From: Cohnella hashimotonis
GTDB lineage: Bacteria > Bacillota > Bacilli > Paenibacillales > Paenibacillaceae
Reading direction: 5' to 3'
Assembly: GCF_030014955.1 (NCBI RefSeq)
Contig: NZ_JAGRPV010000001.1
Span: forward strand, 1,860,001 to 1,924,000
DNA length: 64,000 nucleotides
Part shown: positions 14,018 through 23,215 of the stretch, in pieces
Layout: each line of letters starts with the position of its first letter
How positions within the stretch are numbered: position 1 is the stretch's first letter
Made by a program: the position numbers and the translations under genes
The notes under the pieces: generated by a model
Told to the model about the DNA's origin: nothing
The model's database searches: none
Seen by the model: only the letters and a program-made list of their open reading frames with translations

Positions 14018-14544
14018 AACAGAAAACGTTCTTGCCGAAGAGACAGCCGATACGTGTGAAAAGAAGCCGGCTCTTCCGGGCGGACACAGGTTCCGCTATT
14101 TGCGCCAAAAAGGTCATTATTTGGTTAGTCGCGGACCGAGCGTCCGTTATTTCGGTCAATACAGCGGCCAAAGCTTCACTTTAGACGAAATAGCGGACCT
14201 CGTGTCCGATACGCCATGGAGATGAGCCAGTACGAGGCGGATAACTGATCCTGTGTCCGGAAATAGATAGGCGACGCGTACGTCACCGTCAAATCCTGTC
14301 CCCTCGCCGGACTTTGAGGGCGACGGCAAGCGCCTGGGCTGATGTTTAGGAAAGTGGGCTTTTTTTCGACTATCCGAAAAAAGCTGCAAAAGAGCCGCAT
14401 TCCGGTGATTTACGGACCGGCTGCCGCTGATTACGATGGGTTGCATAAGGCGGCCGGCGAAAAAGCGAACGCGCCGCACTGCCGCCTTGCAATCGCAGCC
14501 GGCTTCATCGGCTCAGCCAAAACCATTTTCGGAAGGGGTTTCCT
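14018..14544. other. Intergenic region with four copies of a palindromic repeat
   Basis: This 527-base stretch carries no convincing gene. Four related copies of a roughly 22-base element lie at 14081-14102, 14131-14152, 14188-14208 and 14237-14260 (last two inverted). A weak cre-like match (TTGCAATCGCAGCCG, 14487-14501) and a GGAAGGGG ribosome binding site precede the binding-protein gene. No clear sigma-A promoter was found, though one is expected. Confidence 0.5.
14081..14260. repeat. Four interspersed copies of a CGGACACaGG..CCGCTATTT element
   Basis: Copy 1 (14081-14102) and copy 2 (14131-14152) are direct. Copies 3 (14188-14208) and 4 (14237-14260) are in reverse orientation. The shared core is a short stem, GCGGAC paired with GTCCG around about 5 bases, next to an (A)TATTT tail. 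Copies are imperfect, which suggests an old family of small mobile or structural repeats. Confidence 0.5.
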
Positions 14545-16134
14545 ATGAAAAAGAAAACGACGGGCAGAAGCGCAGCAGGCGTGCTGGTCGCCTCCGCGCT
14601 GACAGCGGCCATGCTGGCAGGCTGCAGCGGCAACAACAACAATAATGCCGGCGCATCGAGCTCTGCGCCGGCATCGCCGAGCGCCAGCGCCAGTTCCTCC
14701 GCCGGCGGCAGCGCCTCCGCATCCGCCTCGCCGAGCGCGGCGCTGCCGGAGCCGGGCAAGATCTCGATCTTCACCGAATATTCGACCGCATGGCCGCCTC
14801 AGGCGGACTGGGGCGTCTGGAAATGGGTGAAGGAGGAGACCAACATCACCGTCGAGCAAAAGACGGCTACGACGACCACGCCTTCGGAAGCGCTTGCGCT
14901 CGCCGTCTCGTCCGGCGATATGGCGGACGTGATGTCCGTATTTCCTGCTGACGTCCAGAAGTTCGGCTCGCAGGGCGCCTTCCTCGATCTGTCGAAGCAT
15001 ATGGACAAAATGCCGAACGTCAAAGCCTATCTGGACAGTCACCCCGTCATTAAGATGCGGGTGACGCAGCCTGACGGCAAAATTTTGAATATCATCAACG
15101 ACGGTGCCGGCGCCGGCAACCAGCTGGTCTGGTTCTATCGGGAAGACATCTTCGACAAGAACGGACTGACGCCGCCCAAGACTTGGGATGAGCTGTATAC
15201 GACGTCCAAGAAACTGAAGGAGCTGTATCCGGACAGCTACCCGCTCGTGTTCAGGCATGGCCTCGGCACGTTGCAAATCTTCGCCCCGTCCTTCGGCATC
15301 CTGCCGGAATATCAGAAGGATCCGGCGACCGGCAAGATGACGTACGGGCCGCTTAACCCGAACTACAAGACGATGGTCGAATACCTGAACAAGTTCTACA
15401 AAGAAGGGCTGTTCCCGCCGGACTGGCTGTCGATGGACTACAAGGCGTGGACGCAGTTTATGGCCACGAACAAATCTTTCATCAGCGTCCAGTATATCGG
15501 CCAGATCGAAACGATGAACAACCAGCTGACCGAAGGCCGCCTCAAGTTTATGGCGCCTCCGCTCGGCGCGGGCGACAAAGCCTACCTGCCTCAGGGCGGT
15601 TACGAGGATTACGGCTTCTCCATCGCTTCGAATACCAAAAATCTCGACGCCGCGCTCCGTTACCTGGACTATATTTACTCGGAAAAGGGACGCGACATCC
15701 AAAGCTGGGGCAAGGAAGGCGAAACGTACACCGTCGTCGACGGCAAGCGCAAGCTGAATGACGTTTATAAGGAATCGAACGACCTGCGCCGCATATCCGG
15801 CATTCTGTCGGCGGGTACGTACGGCTGGTTCGACTTCGAAGCGCCGTTGTCCTTGATCAAGGAAAGCGAGCGGGAAGCCTACGTCGAGTCGCCGAAGTAC
15901 CAGTTCCCGGTCGCCAGCACGATGCCGATCCTGTCCAAGGAAGAGACGGATTCGATCACTACGCAGATCGACGCGGTCTACAAATATTACTCGACATCCA
16001 TCAGCAAGTTCATCATGGGCGAGACGCCGCTCACCGAGTGGGACAACTTCCTCAAAGAGCTGGATAAGTACGGCCTGCAAAAAGTGCTGCAAACGTATCA
16101 GGTCGCGCTCGATCGCCAGAACGCGTCCAAATAA
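14545..16134 (+). CDS. LplA-type extracellular sugar-binding lipoprotein
   Basis: A 529-residue solute-binding protein of a carbohydrate ABC importer. It has a lipoprotein signal ending MLAGC (Cys27), a low-complexity Ser/Ala/Pro linker (about 35-67), and a large family-1 binding fold with the Paenibacillus LplA pattern (FTEYSTAWPPQADWGVWKWV, then LALAVSSGDMADV). The protein would sit anchored on the outer face of the membrane and hand oligosaccharide to the two permeases encoded next. GGAAGGGG lies just upstream of the ATG. The importer lacks its own ATPase, as is usual when a shared MsmX-type ATPase is used. The sugar is not determined. Confidence 0.88.
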   Translation: MKKKTTGRSAAGVLVASALTAAMLAGCSGNNNNNAGASSSAPASPSASASSSAGGSASASASPSAALPEPGKISIFTEYSTAWPPQADWGVWKWVKEETNITVEQKTATTTTPSEALALAVSSGDMADVMSVFPADVQKFGSQGAFLDLSKHMDKMPNVKAYLDSHPVIKMRVTQPDGKILNIINDGAGAGNQLVWFYREDIFDKNGLTPPKTWDELYTTSKKLKELYPDSYPLVFRHGLGTLQIFAPSFGILPEYQKDPATGKMTYGPLNPNYKTMVEYLNKFYKEGLFPPDWLSMDYKAWTQFMATNKSFISVQYIGQIETMNNQLTEGRLKFMAPPLGAGDKAYLPQGGYEDYGFSIASNTKNLDAALRYLDYIYSEKGRDIQSWGKEGETYTVVDGKRKLNDVYKESNDLRRISGILSAGTYGWFDFEAPLSLIKESEREAYVESPKYQFPVASTMPILSKEETDSITTQIDAVYKYYSTSISKFIMGETPLTEWDNFLKELDKYGLQKVLQTYQVALDRQNASK

Positions 16135-16211
16135 GAACGAGTCGAAGAGCGGGGCCGTCGTCGGAGCATCGATCGACGGTCCTCTCCATATCGCGGAAAG
16201 GGGATGAAGCC

Positions 16212-17120
16212 GTGAAGCCAATGCTAATCCGGAATCTGAAGCGAGACCGGACTTACTTCCTGCTGCTCGCCCCCGTGTTGCTGTACTACGTGCTGTTCAA
16301 GTATGTCCCCATGTTCGGGATCATCGTATCCTTCAAGGACTACAATCTGTTCGCAGGCGTATGGAAAAGCGACTGGGTCGGGCTGAAATATTACAAGATG
16401 TTTTTCCAGAACCCCGACGCTTACGACATCATCAAAAATACGTTCGTACTCGGCATTTATAAAGTGGTATTCGGGTTCCCCGCGCCGATCATTCTGGCGC
16501 TGCTGCTCAACGAGCTGCGGTGGAAGGCTTACAAGCGCTTCGTTCAGACCGTCAGCTACCTCCCGCACTTTTTGTCCGCCGTCGTCGCCTCGGGCATCAT
16601 CATCATGCTGCTGTCGCCGAGCACGGGCTGGATCAACCATGTCATCCAAAGCTTCGGCTTCGAGCCGATCAACTTCTTGCAGCAAGCGTCCTGGTTCAGG
16701 ACGGTCTATATCAGCTCGGAAATCTGGCAGGAGATCGGCTGGGGCTCGATCATCTACCTGGCCGCGCTCACCGCGATCGATCCGCAGCTGTACGAGGCGG
16801 CGCGCATCGACGGCGCGAACCGGTGGAAGCAGACGCTCCACGTGACGCTGCCCGGCATCGCGCCGGCGATCGTCATCCTGTTTATATTGCAGATCGGCAA
16901 AATCCTCGAGTTCGGGTTCGATAAGGTGTACCTGCTCTCCAATCCGGCCACGTACGGAACGTCCGACATCATCGCGACTTATGTCTACCGCATGGGGATC
17001 ATTCAAGGCAACTTCAGCTATGCGACGGCGATCGACCTGTTCATGGGGCTCATCGGCCTGGTCTTCGTCTACTCCGCCAACCAGGTGAGCCGCAGACTCG
17101 GAGAGACCAGTCTATGGTAA
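16212..17120 (+). CDS. Sugar ABC importer permease, LplB type
   Basis: A 302-residue inner-membrane permease with about six helices, starting at GTG with AAGGGG upstream. The EAA loop that contacts the ATPase is visible as YEAARIDGANRWKQTLHVTL. The N-terminal pattern (LLLAPVLLYYVLFKYVPMFG) is characteristic of the LplB/YtcP-like branch. It lies between the binding protein and the second permease with a short gap on each side, and one operon is implied. Confidence 0.9.
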   Translation: MKPMLIRNLKRDRTYFLLLAPVLLYYVLFKYVPMFGIIVSFKDYNLFAGVWKSDWVGLKYYKMFFQNPDAYDIIKNTFVLGIYKVVFGFPAPIILALLLNELRWKAYKRFVQTVSYLPHFLSAVVASGIIIMLLSPSTGWINHVIQSFGFEPINFLQQASWFRTVYISSEIWQEIGWGSIIYLAALTAIDPQLYEAARIDGANRWKQTLHVTLPGIAPAIVILFILQIGKILEFGFDKVYLLSNPATYGTSDIIATYVYRMGIIQGNFSYATAIDLFMGLIGLVFVYSANQVSRRLGETSLW

Positions 17121-17132
17121 GGAGCGACTCTC

Positions 17133-17999
17133 ATGACTAAACGCATCGGCGTCTTCGATATCGTCAACGTCCTCATTTTGGCCTTCGTCGCGGCAGTGGC
17201 ATTGTTTCCGTTTATCCACATGGCGTCCGTATCTCTCAGCTCGGCGCATTACGTCGTCCGCAACGAGGTATCGTTTTGGCCGCGGGGATTGCAGTTCGAC
17301 GTCTATGGCGAGGTGCTGCGGGACAATCGGCTGCTGGTCGGTTACAAAAATACGATTATTTACGTGGTGCTCGGCACCGTGCTGTCGCTTTTTTTCACGT
17401 CATTGGGCGCTTACTCGCTCTCGAAGCGGACGCTGACGTTCGGCAAGCCAATCATGCTGTTCATCGTGTTCACGATGCTGTTCAGCGGCGGGATGATCCC
17501 GACGTACCTGGTCGTGCGCAGTTACCACCTGATGGATACCGTTTGGGCGATGGTGCTGCCCGGCCTCGTCTCGACCTGGAATCTGATCGTCATGCGCACC
17601 TTTTTCCAAGGGATACCGGCGGAGATCGAGGAGTCCGGCAAGATCGATGGTCTATCCGATATGCGCACGCTCTTCAGCATCGTGCTTCCGCTGTCCAAGC
17701 CGGTGCTGATGACGATCGGGCTGTTCTACGCCGTCGGCATTTGGAACAATTTCTTCTATGCGCTCCTTTATTTGCGGGAAGAGAGCCTGTACCCGCTGCA
17801 GCTCGTCATCCGCAATATCGTCATGGTCGGCCAGATCGGCGACGCGATCACGAGCGCGGCCAGCGACCAGCAGGGCATCGTGCTCGAATCGCTCAAGTAC
17901 GCGTTTATCCTCGTCGGCACGCTCCCGATTCTCGTCGTCTATCCGTTCATCCAGCGTCACTTCGTGAACGGCGTGCTGATCGGCTCGGTAAAGGGCTGA
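17133..17999 (+). CDS. Sugar ABC importer permease, LplC type
   Basis: A 288-residue second permease partner with six predicted helices. The EAA loop reads IEESGKIDGLSDMRTLFSIV, and the C-terminal end VYPFIQRHFVNGVLIGSVKG is typical of the LplC/YtcP branch. It starts 12 bases after the first permease stop, preceded by AAGGAG. Together with the two upstream genes it completes the importer except for the ATPase. Confidence 0.9.
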   Translation: MTKRIGVFDIVNVLILAFVAAVALFPFIHMASVSLSSAHYVVRNEVSFWPRGLQFDVYGEVLRDNRLLVGYKNTIIYVVLGTVLSLFFTSLGAYSLSKRTLTFGKPIMLFIVFTMLFSGGMIPTYLVVRSYHLMDTVWAMVLPGLVSTWNLIVMRTFFQGIPAEIEESGKIDGLSDMRTLFSIVLPLSKPVLMTIGLFYAVGIWNNFFYALLYLREESLYPLQLVIRNIVMVGQIGDAITSAASDQQGIVLESLKYAFILVGTLPILVVYPFIQRHFVNGVLIGSVKG

Positions 18000-18140
18000 C
18001 GGCGCGAAGCGCTCTTCGGCTGCATATAAAGTCAAATTAATCCCAGTAATCCGTCACTTCATCCCATATTCAAGCGAATCTTCCATATGGTAAGGTGTAC
18101 AAAGATAGATTTACGGTTCATGAAGCGGGGAGGGTGCTCG

Positions 18141-19100
18141 TTGGTCGGCTATGCGGTCGTGCTCGGCGCGGTATTCATCTGGGGCGTCTCTTACATCGTC
18201 ATGAAGGAAGCGACGACGGACTACCCGCATTTGCTTTTTCAGTTCTGGCGTTATGCGGCGGTGTCGCTCATTTATCTCGCCTGGTCTTACCGCTCGCTCA
18301 GGTCGATTCCGGCGAAGGTATGGAGGGACGGGCTGTTGCGGCTCGGCCTCGCGAACTTCACACTGGGCATCTTCTCGATCTTCGCCGTGCAGTATACGAC
18401 GCCGACGCGGGTCGTCGTCATCAACAGCTTCATCATCGCGGTCGTCCCCTTGCTGCGCTGGATTCACGACAAGGCGCGACCCGAGCGGCACGAAAAATGG
18501 GCGATCGGCATCGCGCTCGTCGCCATCGCGCTGCTGATCGATCCGCGGGACGGCGGCTTGAAGCCGGGGGACGGGCTCGCGCTGCTCGGCATGATCGGCT
18601 ATGCCTACTCGATCGTACTGACGAACCGGCTCCTGCTTCGGGACCGGGTCTCCGTCGTGCAAGTTTCCATGCTCGGGATCGTAGGCTGCACCTTATACTT
18701 TAGCGTTGCAGGCATCGTCTATGCCTCCCTGCGTCCGGAGGGCTTCGGGCTCAAGCTTCTGGTTTCGCAGCCGGGCACGCTGACGGGCATTCTTTTTATG
18801 ATTTTGTTCGTTTCGCTCGCCGCCAATCTGCTGCAGGTGTTCGGCCAGCGCAAGCTCCCCCCGGTGACGGTATCGATCCTCTTCTGCCTGGAGCCCGCCG
18901 TGACGGCGGCGCTCGATTACGTCCTGCTCGGCAATCCGCCGTCGCTTCGCATGGCGCTGTGCGGGACGCTGCTGATCGCGGCGACGCTTGTCGTCGCGCT
19001 GCGGGGCCTGACGGGACTCCCGCGCAAGCGGCGCCCTGAGGCGGGGGATCGCGCAAGGTCCGCGAGTGGCGATCGACGCGGGGAGAGTCCGCCTCTGTGA
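18141..19100 (+). CDS. EamA/DMT-family membrane transporter
   Basis: A 319-residue membrane protein with about ten hydrophobic segments arranged as two EamA repeats. The N-terminal WGVSYIVMKEAT and the C-terminal LEPAVTAALDYVLLG match the drug/metabolite exporter family. The TTG at 18141 is chosen because GGGGAGGG sits six bases upstream. In-frame starts further upstream at 18087 and 18120 lack good sites and would place charged residues before the first helix. The substrate is unknown. The highly charged C-terminal tail (RKRRPEAGDRARSASGDRR) probably lies in the cytoplasm. The frame ends by overlapping a possible GTG start of the next gene. Confidence 0.8.
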   Translation: MVGYAVVLGAVFIWGVSYIVMKEATTDYPHLLFQFWRYAAVSLIYLAWSYRSLRSIPAKVWRDGLLRLGLANFTLGIFSIFAVQYTTPTRVVVINSFIIAVVPLLRWIHDKARPERHEKWAIGIALVAIALLIDPRDGGLKPGDGLALLGMIGYAYSIVLTNRLLLRDRVSVVQVSMLGIVGCTLYFSVAGIVYASLRPEGFGLKLLVSQPGTLTGILFMILFVSLAANLLQVFGQRKLPPVTVSILFCLEPAVTAALDYVLLGNPPSLRMALCGTLLIAATLVVALRGLTGLPRKRRPEAGDRARSASGDRRGESPPL

Positions 19101-19141
19101 ATCGGCGACCGGAATACATAGACGAGGGGAAGGAAAGCAGC

Positions 19142-21172
19142 ATGCAGATTCGCGATGGAGATTACTTGACCGCTTGCGCCGCGTTAGCGGACACGGGGGC
19201 TTACCTCACCCCGGACACGCAAACGGACTGCGCGTACGACGCCGTAACCCGATTGCTGGCCGAAGCGCGCGTCCCTGCGCCGGCAGAGCTCGCCTACCGG
19301 TCGGCGACCTTTGAAGAGCAATGGCCGCCATCGCTCGCCGCACGCGTACGAGCCGAATTCGGGGACCTCGCGACGGAAGATCCGGAGGCGTACGCGATCG
19401 TGACGGAGGAGGACAGGATCGCCGTGTACGCCGCCTCTGCACGAGGCCTGCTGTACGGCGCGGCGACGCTGGTTCGGATGGCGGAGGACGGCTTCGTCCG
19501 GCACGGTCTTATTTACAATCGGCCCGCTTGTCCGGTTCGCGGCGTAAAGCTGTATTTGCCGACCCGCGACGGCATCGCCTATTTTAAACGATTCGTCGAC
19601 TTGCTGTGCCGCTTCCAGTTCAACACGGTCATGCTGGAAGTGGGCGGAGCGATGGCCTACGAGCGTCACCCGGAGATCAACGAGGGCTGGGTTCGTTACT
19701 GCGCGGAGATGCGCGAATACAGCGGCAAGACGATACGCATCCAGGAGCAGACCTTCCCTTGGTACAAAAACTCGATGCACGTCGAGAACGGCGGCGGAGG
19801 CTTCCTGACGCAAGACGAGGTGCGGGAGCTCGTGCTGTATTGCAAGGCCCGCTTCATGGACGTCATCCCGGAAGTGCCTTCCCTCAGCCACTGCGATTAC
19901 TTGCTGATCAACCATCCCGAGCTCGCCGAGCGGAAAAACGATCCGTATCCGGATACGTATTGCCCGTCCGACGAACGTTCGTACGCGCTGCTGTTCGACG
20001 TGCTCGACGAGGTCCTGGACGTATTCGAGCCGAAGACGGTGCATGTCGGTCACGACGAGTACTACAGCATCGGCCTTTGCGAACGCTGCAAGGGCAAAGC
20101 GGCCGAGAAGTTGTATGCGGACGACCTCGCGCGCATTCATGGCTATTTGGGCGAAAAAGGCGTGCGGACGATGATCTGGTGCGAGAAGCTGATCGACGCG
20201 AAGGACGGAAGCGGCAAGCCTTGGGGCGGCGCGGAGCGTCCGATGGTCAGCCACGAGACCGGCGAGCCGTTCGGCGAGACGATTCCGCCCACGCACGAGG
20301 CGATCGATCTGGTGCCGCGGGATGTCCGTATGCTCCATTGGTACTGGCAGATCGACGCGTCGTACGACAGGCTGTTCCTGGATCGCGGCATGCCGCTCGT
20401 CTACGGCAATTTTGACGGCCCTTCTTTCTTGAATTGGAAAGAACGGCTCGGCGCCGGCGCGCAAGGCGGCATCATCTCGAATTGGAGCGAGACCGCGGAA
20501 GGCAACCTGCAGCGCAACGGGATTCTCTTCTCGATGGCCTATTCGGCCTTTATGTTCTGGCGGGCGGATTACGAAGAGGGCGCATACGCGGCGATCGCGG
20601 ACGCTTCGTTCGAGGCGTTGTACCGCGACAAGTATCGGTCGCTCAAGAGACGCGCTGCGGCGGCCGGGGCCGACTCGGGCACCGCTTACCTTGAGATCGT
20701 GCACGCGACGGACGACTTTTGGCCGTACCGCCGCTTTTTCGACGGTATCTTCCTGGACGAAAACGAGTACCGGATCGGCGCGTACACGCTTGCGTACGAC
20801 GACGGCAGCGAAGCGGAGGTTCCGATCTGCTACGGCACGAATATATCCGGCTTCGAACGCAGCTGGGAACGCGCAGTGCCGGACGACGAACCGCTGATGA
20901 AAGACGCCTATAAGGTCGACGATTCCTTGCTGGAAGCCGCGTATACGACACGTCCGACGCAAACGCCTTCTGGCACCTATTACCGCTGGCTTCTCGAAAA
21001 TCCGTTCCCGCGCAAAAACGTTGCGCGCGTTCGGCTGACCGTGGACGACCCGGCCGCCGCCAACATTTTCGTCAAGGAAATCCGGCCCGTGCCGATGTCT
21101 TCCGCCTGGACGGCCGGACGAACGGCACGCCGGCCGCTGGTACGAATATTAGGCGAAGGCGGCATCGTCTGA
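19142..21172 (+). CDS. GH20-like beta-N-acetylhexosaminidase
   Basis: A 676-residue cytoplasmic enzyme without signal peptide. An N-terminal GH20b-like alpha/beta domain (about 1-115) precedes a TIM barrel. The barrel starts at PVRGVKLYLPTRDGIAYFKR and carries the family signature HVGHDEYY near residues 300-307, where the Asp-Glu pair is the expected catalytic site. This predicts removal of terminal N-acetylhexosamine by substrate-assisted catalysis. The ATG at 19142 has GGGGAAGGA upstream. A GTG at 19097 overlapping the previous stop is an alternative that would add 15 residues. Whether the substrate is chitobiose-like or another amino-sugar glycan cannot be seen here. Confidence 0.75.
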   Translation: MQIRDGDYLTACAALADTGAYLTPDTQTDCAYDAVTRLLAEARVPAPAELAYRSATFEEQWPPSLAARVRAEFGDLATEDPEAYAIVTEEDRIAVYAASARGLLYGAATLVRMAEDGFVRHGLIYNRPACPVRGVKLYLPTRDGIAYFKRFVDLLCRFQFNTVMLEVGGAMAYERHPEINEGWVRYCAEMREYSGKTIRIQEQTFPWYKNSMHVENGGGGFLTQDEVRELVLYCKARFMDVIPEVPSLSHCDYLLINHPELAERKNDPYPDTYCPSDERSYALLFDVLDEVLDVFEPKTVHVGHDEYYSIGLCERCKGKAAEKLYADDLARIHGYLGEKGVRTMIWCEKLIDAKDGSGKPWGGAERPMVSHETGEPFGETIPPTHEAIDLVPRDVRMLHWYWQIDASYDRLFLDRGMPLVYGNFDGPSFLNWKERLGAGAQGGIISNWSETAEGNLQRNGILFSMAYSAFMFWRADYEEGAYAAIADASFEALYRDKYRSLKRRAAAAGADSGTAYLEIVHATDDFWPYRRFFDGIFLDENEYRIGAYTLAYDDGSEAEVPICYGTNISGFERSWERAVPDDEPLMKDAYKVDDSLLEAAYTTRPTQTPSGTYYRWLLENPFPRKNVARVRLTVDDPAAANIFVKEIRPVPMSSAWTAGRTARRPLVRILGEGGIV

Positions 21173-21177
21173 CGCGA

Positions 21178-21222
21178 GCGCATTCTCCTTCGCCTTCCGG
21201 CGGAGTAAGAATGCGCGTTTTT
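21178..21222 (+). terminator. Terminator after the hexosaminidase gene
   Basis: GCGCATTCT (21178-21186) pairs with AGAATGCGC (21208-21216), an inner GCC/GGC pairing extends the stem, and GTTTTT follows. It ends the plus-strand transcript ahead of the convergent SGNH gene. Confidence 0.75.
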
Positions 21223-21236
21223 GCGGTTTATGCCGT

Positions 21237-22871
21237 TCAGCCCAGCGCGTCCAGCATCGCCTCGCCCAGAACACGATCGAACGGTCCCCAGCCGGTATCT
21301 TCGTTTCCGAACGCGTGATTGACCATATTGCCTTTGAGCTCCGTAACGAAGTATTTGCCGAACCGATGCAGGTTGTCGAAATATTCGAATCCGCCGACGA
21401 ACGCTACGCCGTATTCGGAAGCCAGCCTTCGGTACAAGGCGTAATACCGGCGGATATTACGCTTCGCGCCGTGCTTCGTGAAAAGCGGATTGACGCCGTT
21501 CGCCATGACGATCATGCAGGCCGCGCCGTATTCGAGAACACGCTCCACGATCGCCCGGACCGTCCGTTCGATATGCGCCTCGGCATGGCCGGAGCACGCA
21601 TCGTTGATCATATATTCGAGGACGACGAGATCAGGGGCGACGGCAAGCACCTCTTTTTCCAGCCGATGAATGCCCATGACCGATTGCTCTCCGCCGACCG
21701 CGACGTTCGAGCTGAACAGCCTCGCGTCCGGGTAACGCGCACGGAGGCCCTCCATGACCTGATAGGGCCACAATCCCGAGCGTGTCGCGCTCTCGCCGAA
21801 AAAGGCGATGCGGAGCGGACGTCCTTCCGCTATCGCCCGCCTGAAATCCGCGAGATGTCCGGTCTGTTCGAGGGGGATCGTCGATGCCGGCGTGGTCCCG
21901 GCAAGCACCGGCCTGCAGTCCAGAATCATTTCGGGAATCGCTTCGATTACGAAGCGCAGAGGCGCGTCCACATCGCCTCGGGAAGGCAGCGGAAATGCCA
22001 GGCCGAGTCCCCAGTCGACTTCAAAACCGTAAGCCGTCTCCATGACAAGCGGCAGTTCCTCGTCCCACTCGAACGTACGGGCCGTCGTCCAGCGCAGCGA
22101 TTCCCGCGTAAGCGTCAGTCCGGTGCCGTAATCTTCGCCCGAGGCGCCCATCCTAATCAGAGGGCTGCCGCCGGGGTTGGGCTCGATCTCGATATAATAC
22201 GTCCGTCTGACTATATCTTCGTAACGGCCGCGCAGCGTGACGGGCGGGGAAGACGTGGACATGCTCGAGACCGCGCTCTCTCCGCCGTACACGCAGGATT
22301 GTCCCCAACCGGTAAAAATATGGGCAAGGACGAAGCCGTCCTTCACGCGCGGAGGCTCCGGCAGCAGAAGCTCTCGCGAATCCGGCGCATCGACATCCCC
22401 TTCGACGACGGTCAAGGAACCGTCTTCCCGGAGCGCGATCGCATCGTATCGGCAGAGCCATACGGCATAATCGAGCGAGAGCGTCTCGCCTTCCGCGATC
22501 CGTCCGCCGGACATTCGCTTCACCGTGCCCCAGTGATAGTCGTACGCATAGTCTGCATCGGGCGCATATTTCGTCCCGCGGTCGCTCGAATACACCGCCA
22601 GCGTACCCGGCACCATCCGCTGGTAGGGGACGCCGCCGCTGCCGCGAATATCTTCGCCGTTCCACCAGGAAGGCGAGGCAGTGCCGACGCCGCGAATCGT
22701 ATAGACCTGGTCAAGGTATTGCCTTTGGCCCGCCGGCCGGATAGGCAGCTTCGTCTCGGCGGGGACCTCCACGACGCGGTCCGCGATCGTAAGAAAGCCG
22801 GGTTGAACGATAACCGCCATCGAGGCGGGAGCGGTAGAGACGACGGAAAGGCCGGATACCTGCGCGTTCAA
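21237..22871 (-). CDS. SGNH/GDSL-type hydrolase with N-terminal accessory domain
   Basis: A 544-residue protein without a clear signal peptide. The N-terminal half (about 1-330) is beta-rich and of unrecognised family. The C-terminal half is an SGNH hydrolase with block I as FFGESATRSG (Ser near 360 in place of GDS), then block III as LEYMIND and a late His in MVNHAFGN. This predicts ester hydrolysis, such as deacetylation of a glycan, consistent with neighbouring glycosidases. The TTG start has AAGGAG about 12 bases upstream. The next in-frame ATG (22818-22820) has no good site. It converges with the hexosaminidase gene. Confidence 0.7.
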   Translation of the reverse strand: MNAQVSGLSVVSTAPASMAVIVQPGFLTIADRVVEVPAETKLPIRPAGQRQYLDQVYTIRGVGTASPSWWNGEDIRGSGGVPYQRMVPGTLAVYSSDRGTKYAPDADYAYDYHWGTVKRMSGGRIAEGETLSLDYAVWLCRYDAIALREDGSLTVVEGDVDAPDSRELLLPEPPRVKDGFVLAHIFTGWGQSCVYGGESAVSSMSTSSPPVTLRGRYEDIVRRTYYIEIEPNPGGSPLIRMGASGEDYGTGLTLTRESLRWTTARTFEWDEELPLVMETAYGFEVDWGLGLAFPLPSRGDVDAPLRFVIEAIPEMILDCRPVLAGTTPASTIPLEQTGHLADFRRAIAEGRPLRIAFFGESATRSGLWPYQVMEGLRARYPDARLFSSNVAVGGEQSVMGIHRLEKEVLAVAPDLVVLEYMINDACSGHAEAHIERTVRAIVERVLEYGAACMIVMANGVNPLFTKHGAKRNIRRYYALYRRLASEYGVAFVGGFEYFDNLHRFGKYFVTELKGNMVNHAFGNEDTGWGPFDRVLGEAMLDALG

Positions 22872-22912
22872 GGGGGGGAGTCACTCCTTCGAGCTCTGTT
22901 TGGTTTGCCCCT

Positions 22913-22941
22913 ATTGTAGAACGCGTTCTCCCGAACCTGAA
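22913..22941 (-). promoter_or_regulatory. Candidate promoter with palindromic operator for the SGNH gene
   Basis: On the minus strand TTCAGG (22941-22936) and TACAAT (22918-22913) are 17 bases apart. The perfect palindrome AGAACGCGTTCT (22918-22929) covers the -10 border and half the spacer, so a repressor bound there would block the promoter. The -35 is weak. Confidence 0.4.
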
Positions 22942-23035
22942 TAGATAATCGTACAACCGCGTATTGATTTTTGTGCGGCTTTAAAACTCGGGAAAATTTC
23001 GCCGCTTTTATAGGTATTGTCGCGCAAACTGATAG

Positions 23036-23203
23036 CGTTTATATAAGACGATTTCGAAGCTCGTCATGGCGAAGACGGACGATGAGTTCAATTCCGTCTA
23101 CGACGCTTTCGTCAAGCAAATCAACCAAGTCGGCGCGGGGAAAGCAGAGAAGGTCTTGTACCAGCGTCATCTCGCGGATCTGCAGAAAAAAGGGCTAAAG
23201 TAA
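23036..23203 (+). pseudogene. C-terminal remnant of an LplA-type sugar-binding protein
   Basis: This open stretch translates to about 55 residues, KTISKLVMAKTDDEFNSVYD and onward, ending at TAA. The segment resembles the C-terminal 50 residues of LplA-type binding proteins: the same ISK-hydrophobic-MA/MGET/KT-x-x-E-F pattern is seen at the end of the intact binding protein at 14545-16134. No matching body is found upstream, where stops interrupt the frame. It looks like the tail of a deleted or decayed binding-protein gene. A free ATG at 23066 could make a 45-residue peptide but has no obvious ribosome binding site. Confidence 0.55.
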
Positions 23204-23215
23204 GAAGGTAGCCCG

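Noticed and set aside
14431..16221. 596-codon open frame antisense to the binding protein gene
   Set aside because: It mirrors the GC-rich codons of the well-supported lipoprotein gene. Composition is Arg/His-rich with no family pattern.
19184..20962. 592-codon open frame antisense to the GH20-like gene
   Set aside because: A shadow of the coding strand, which has GH20 motifs and a good start. The antisense frame has no domain pattern.
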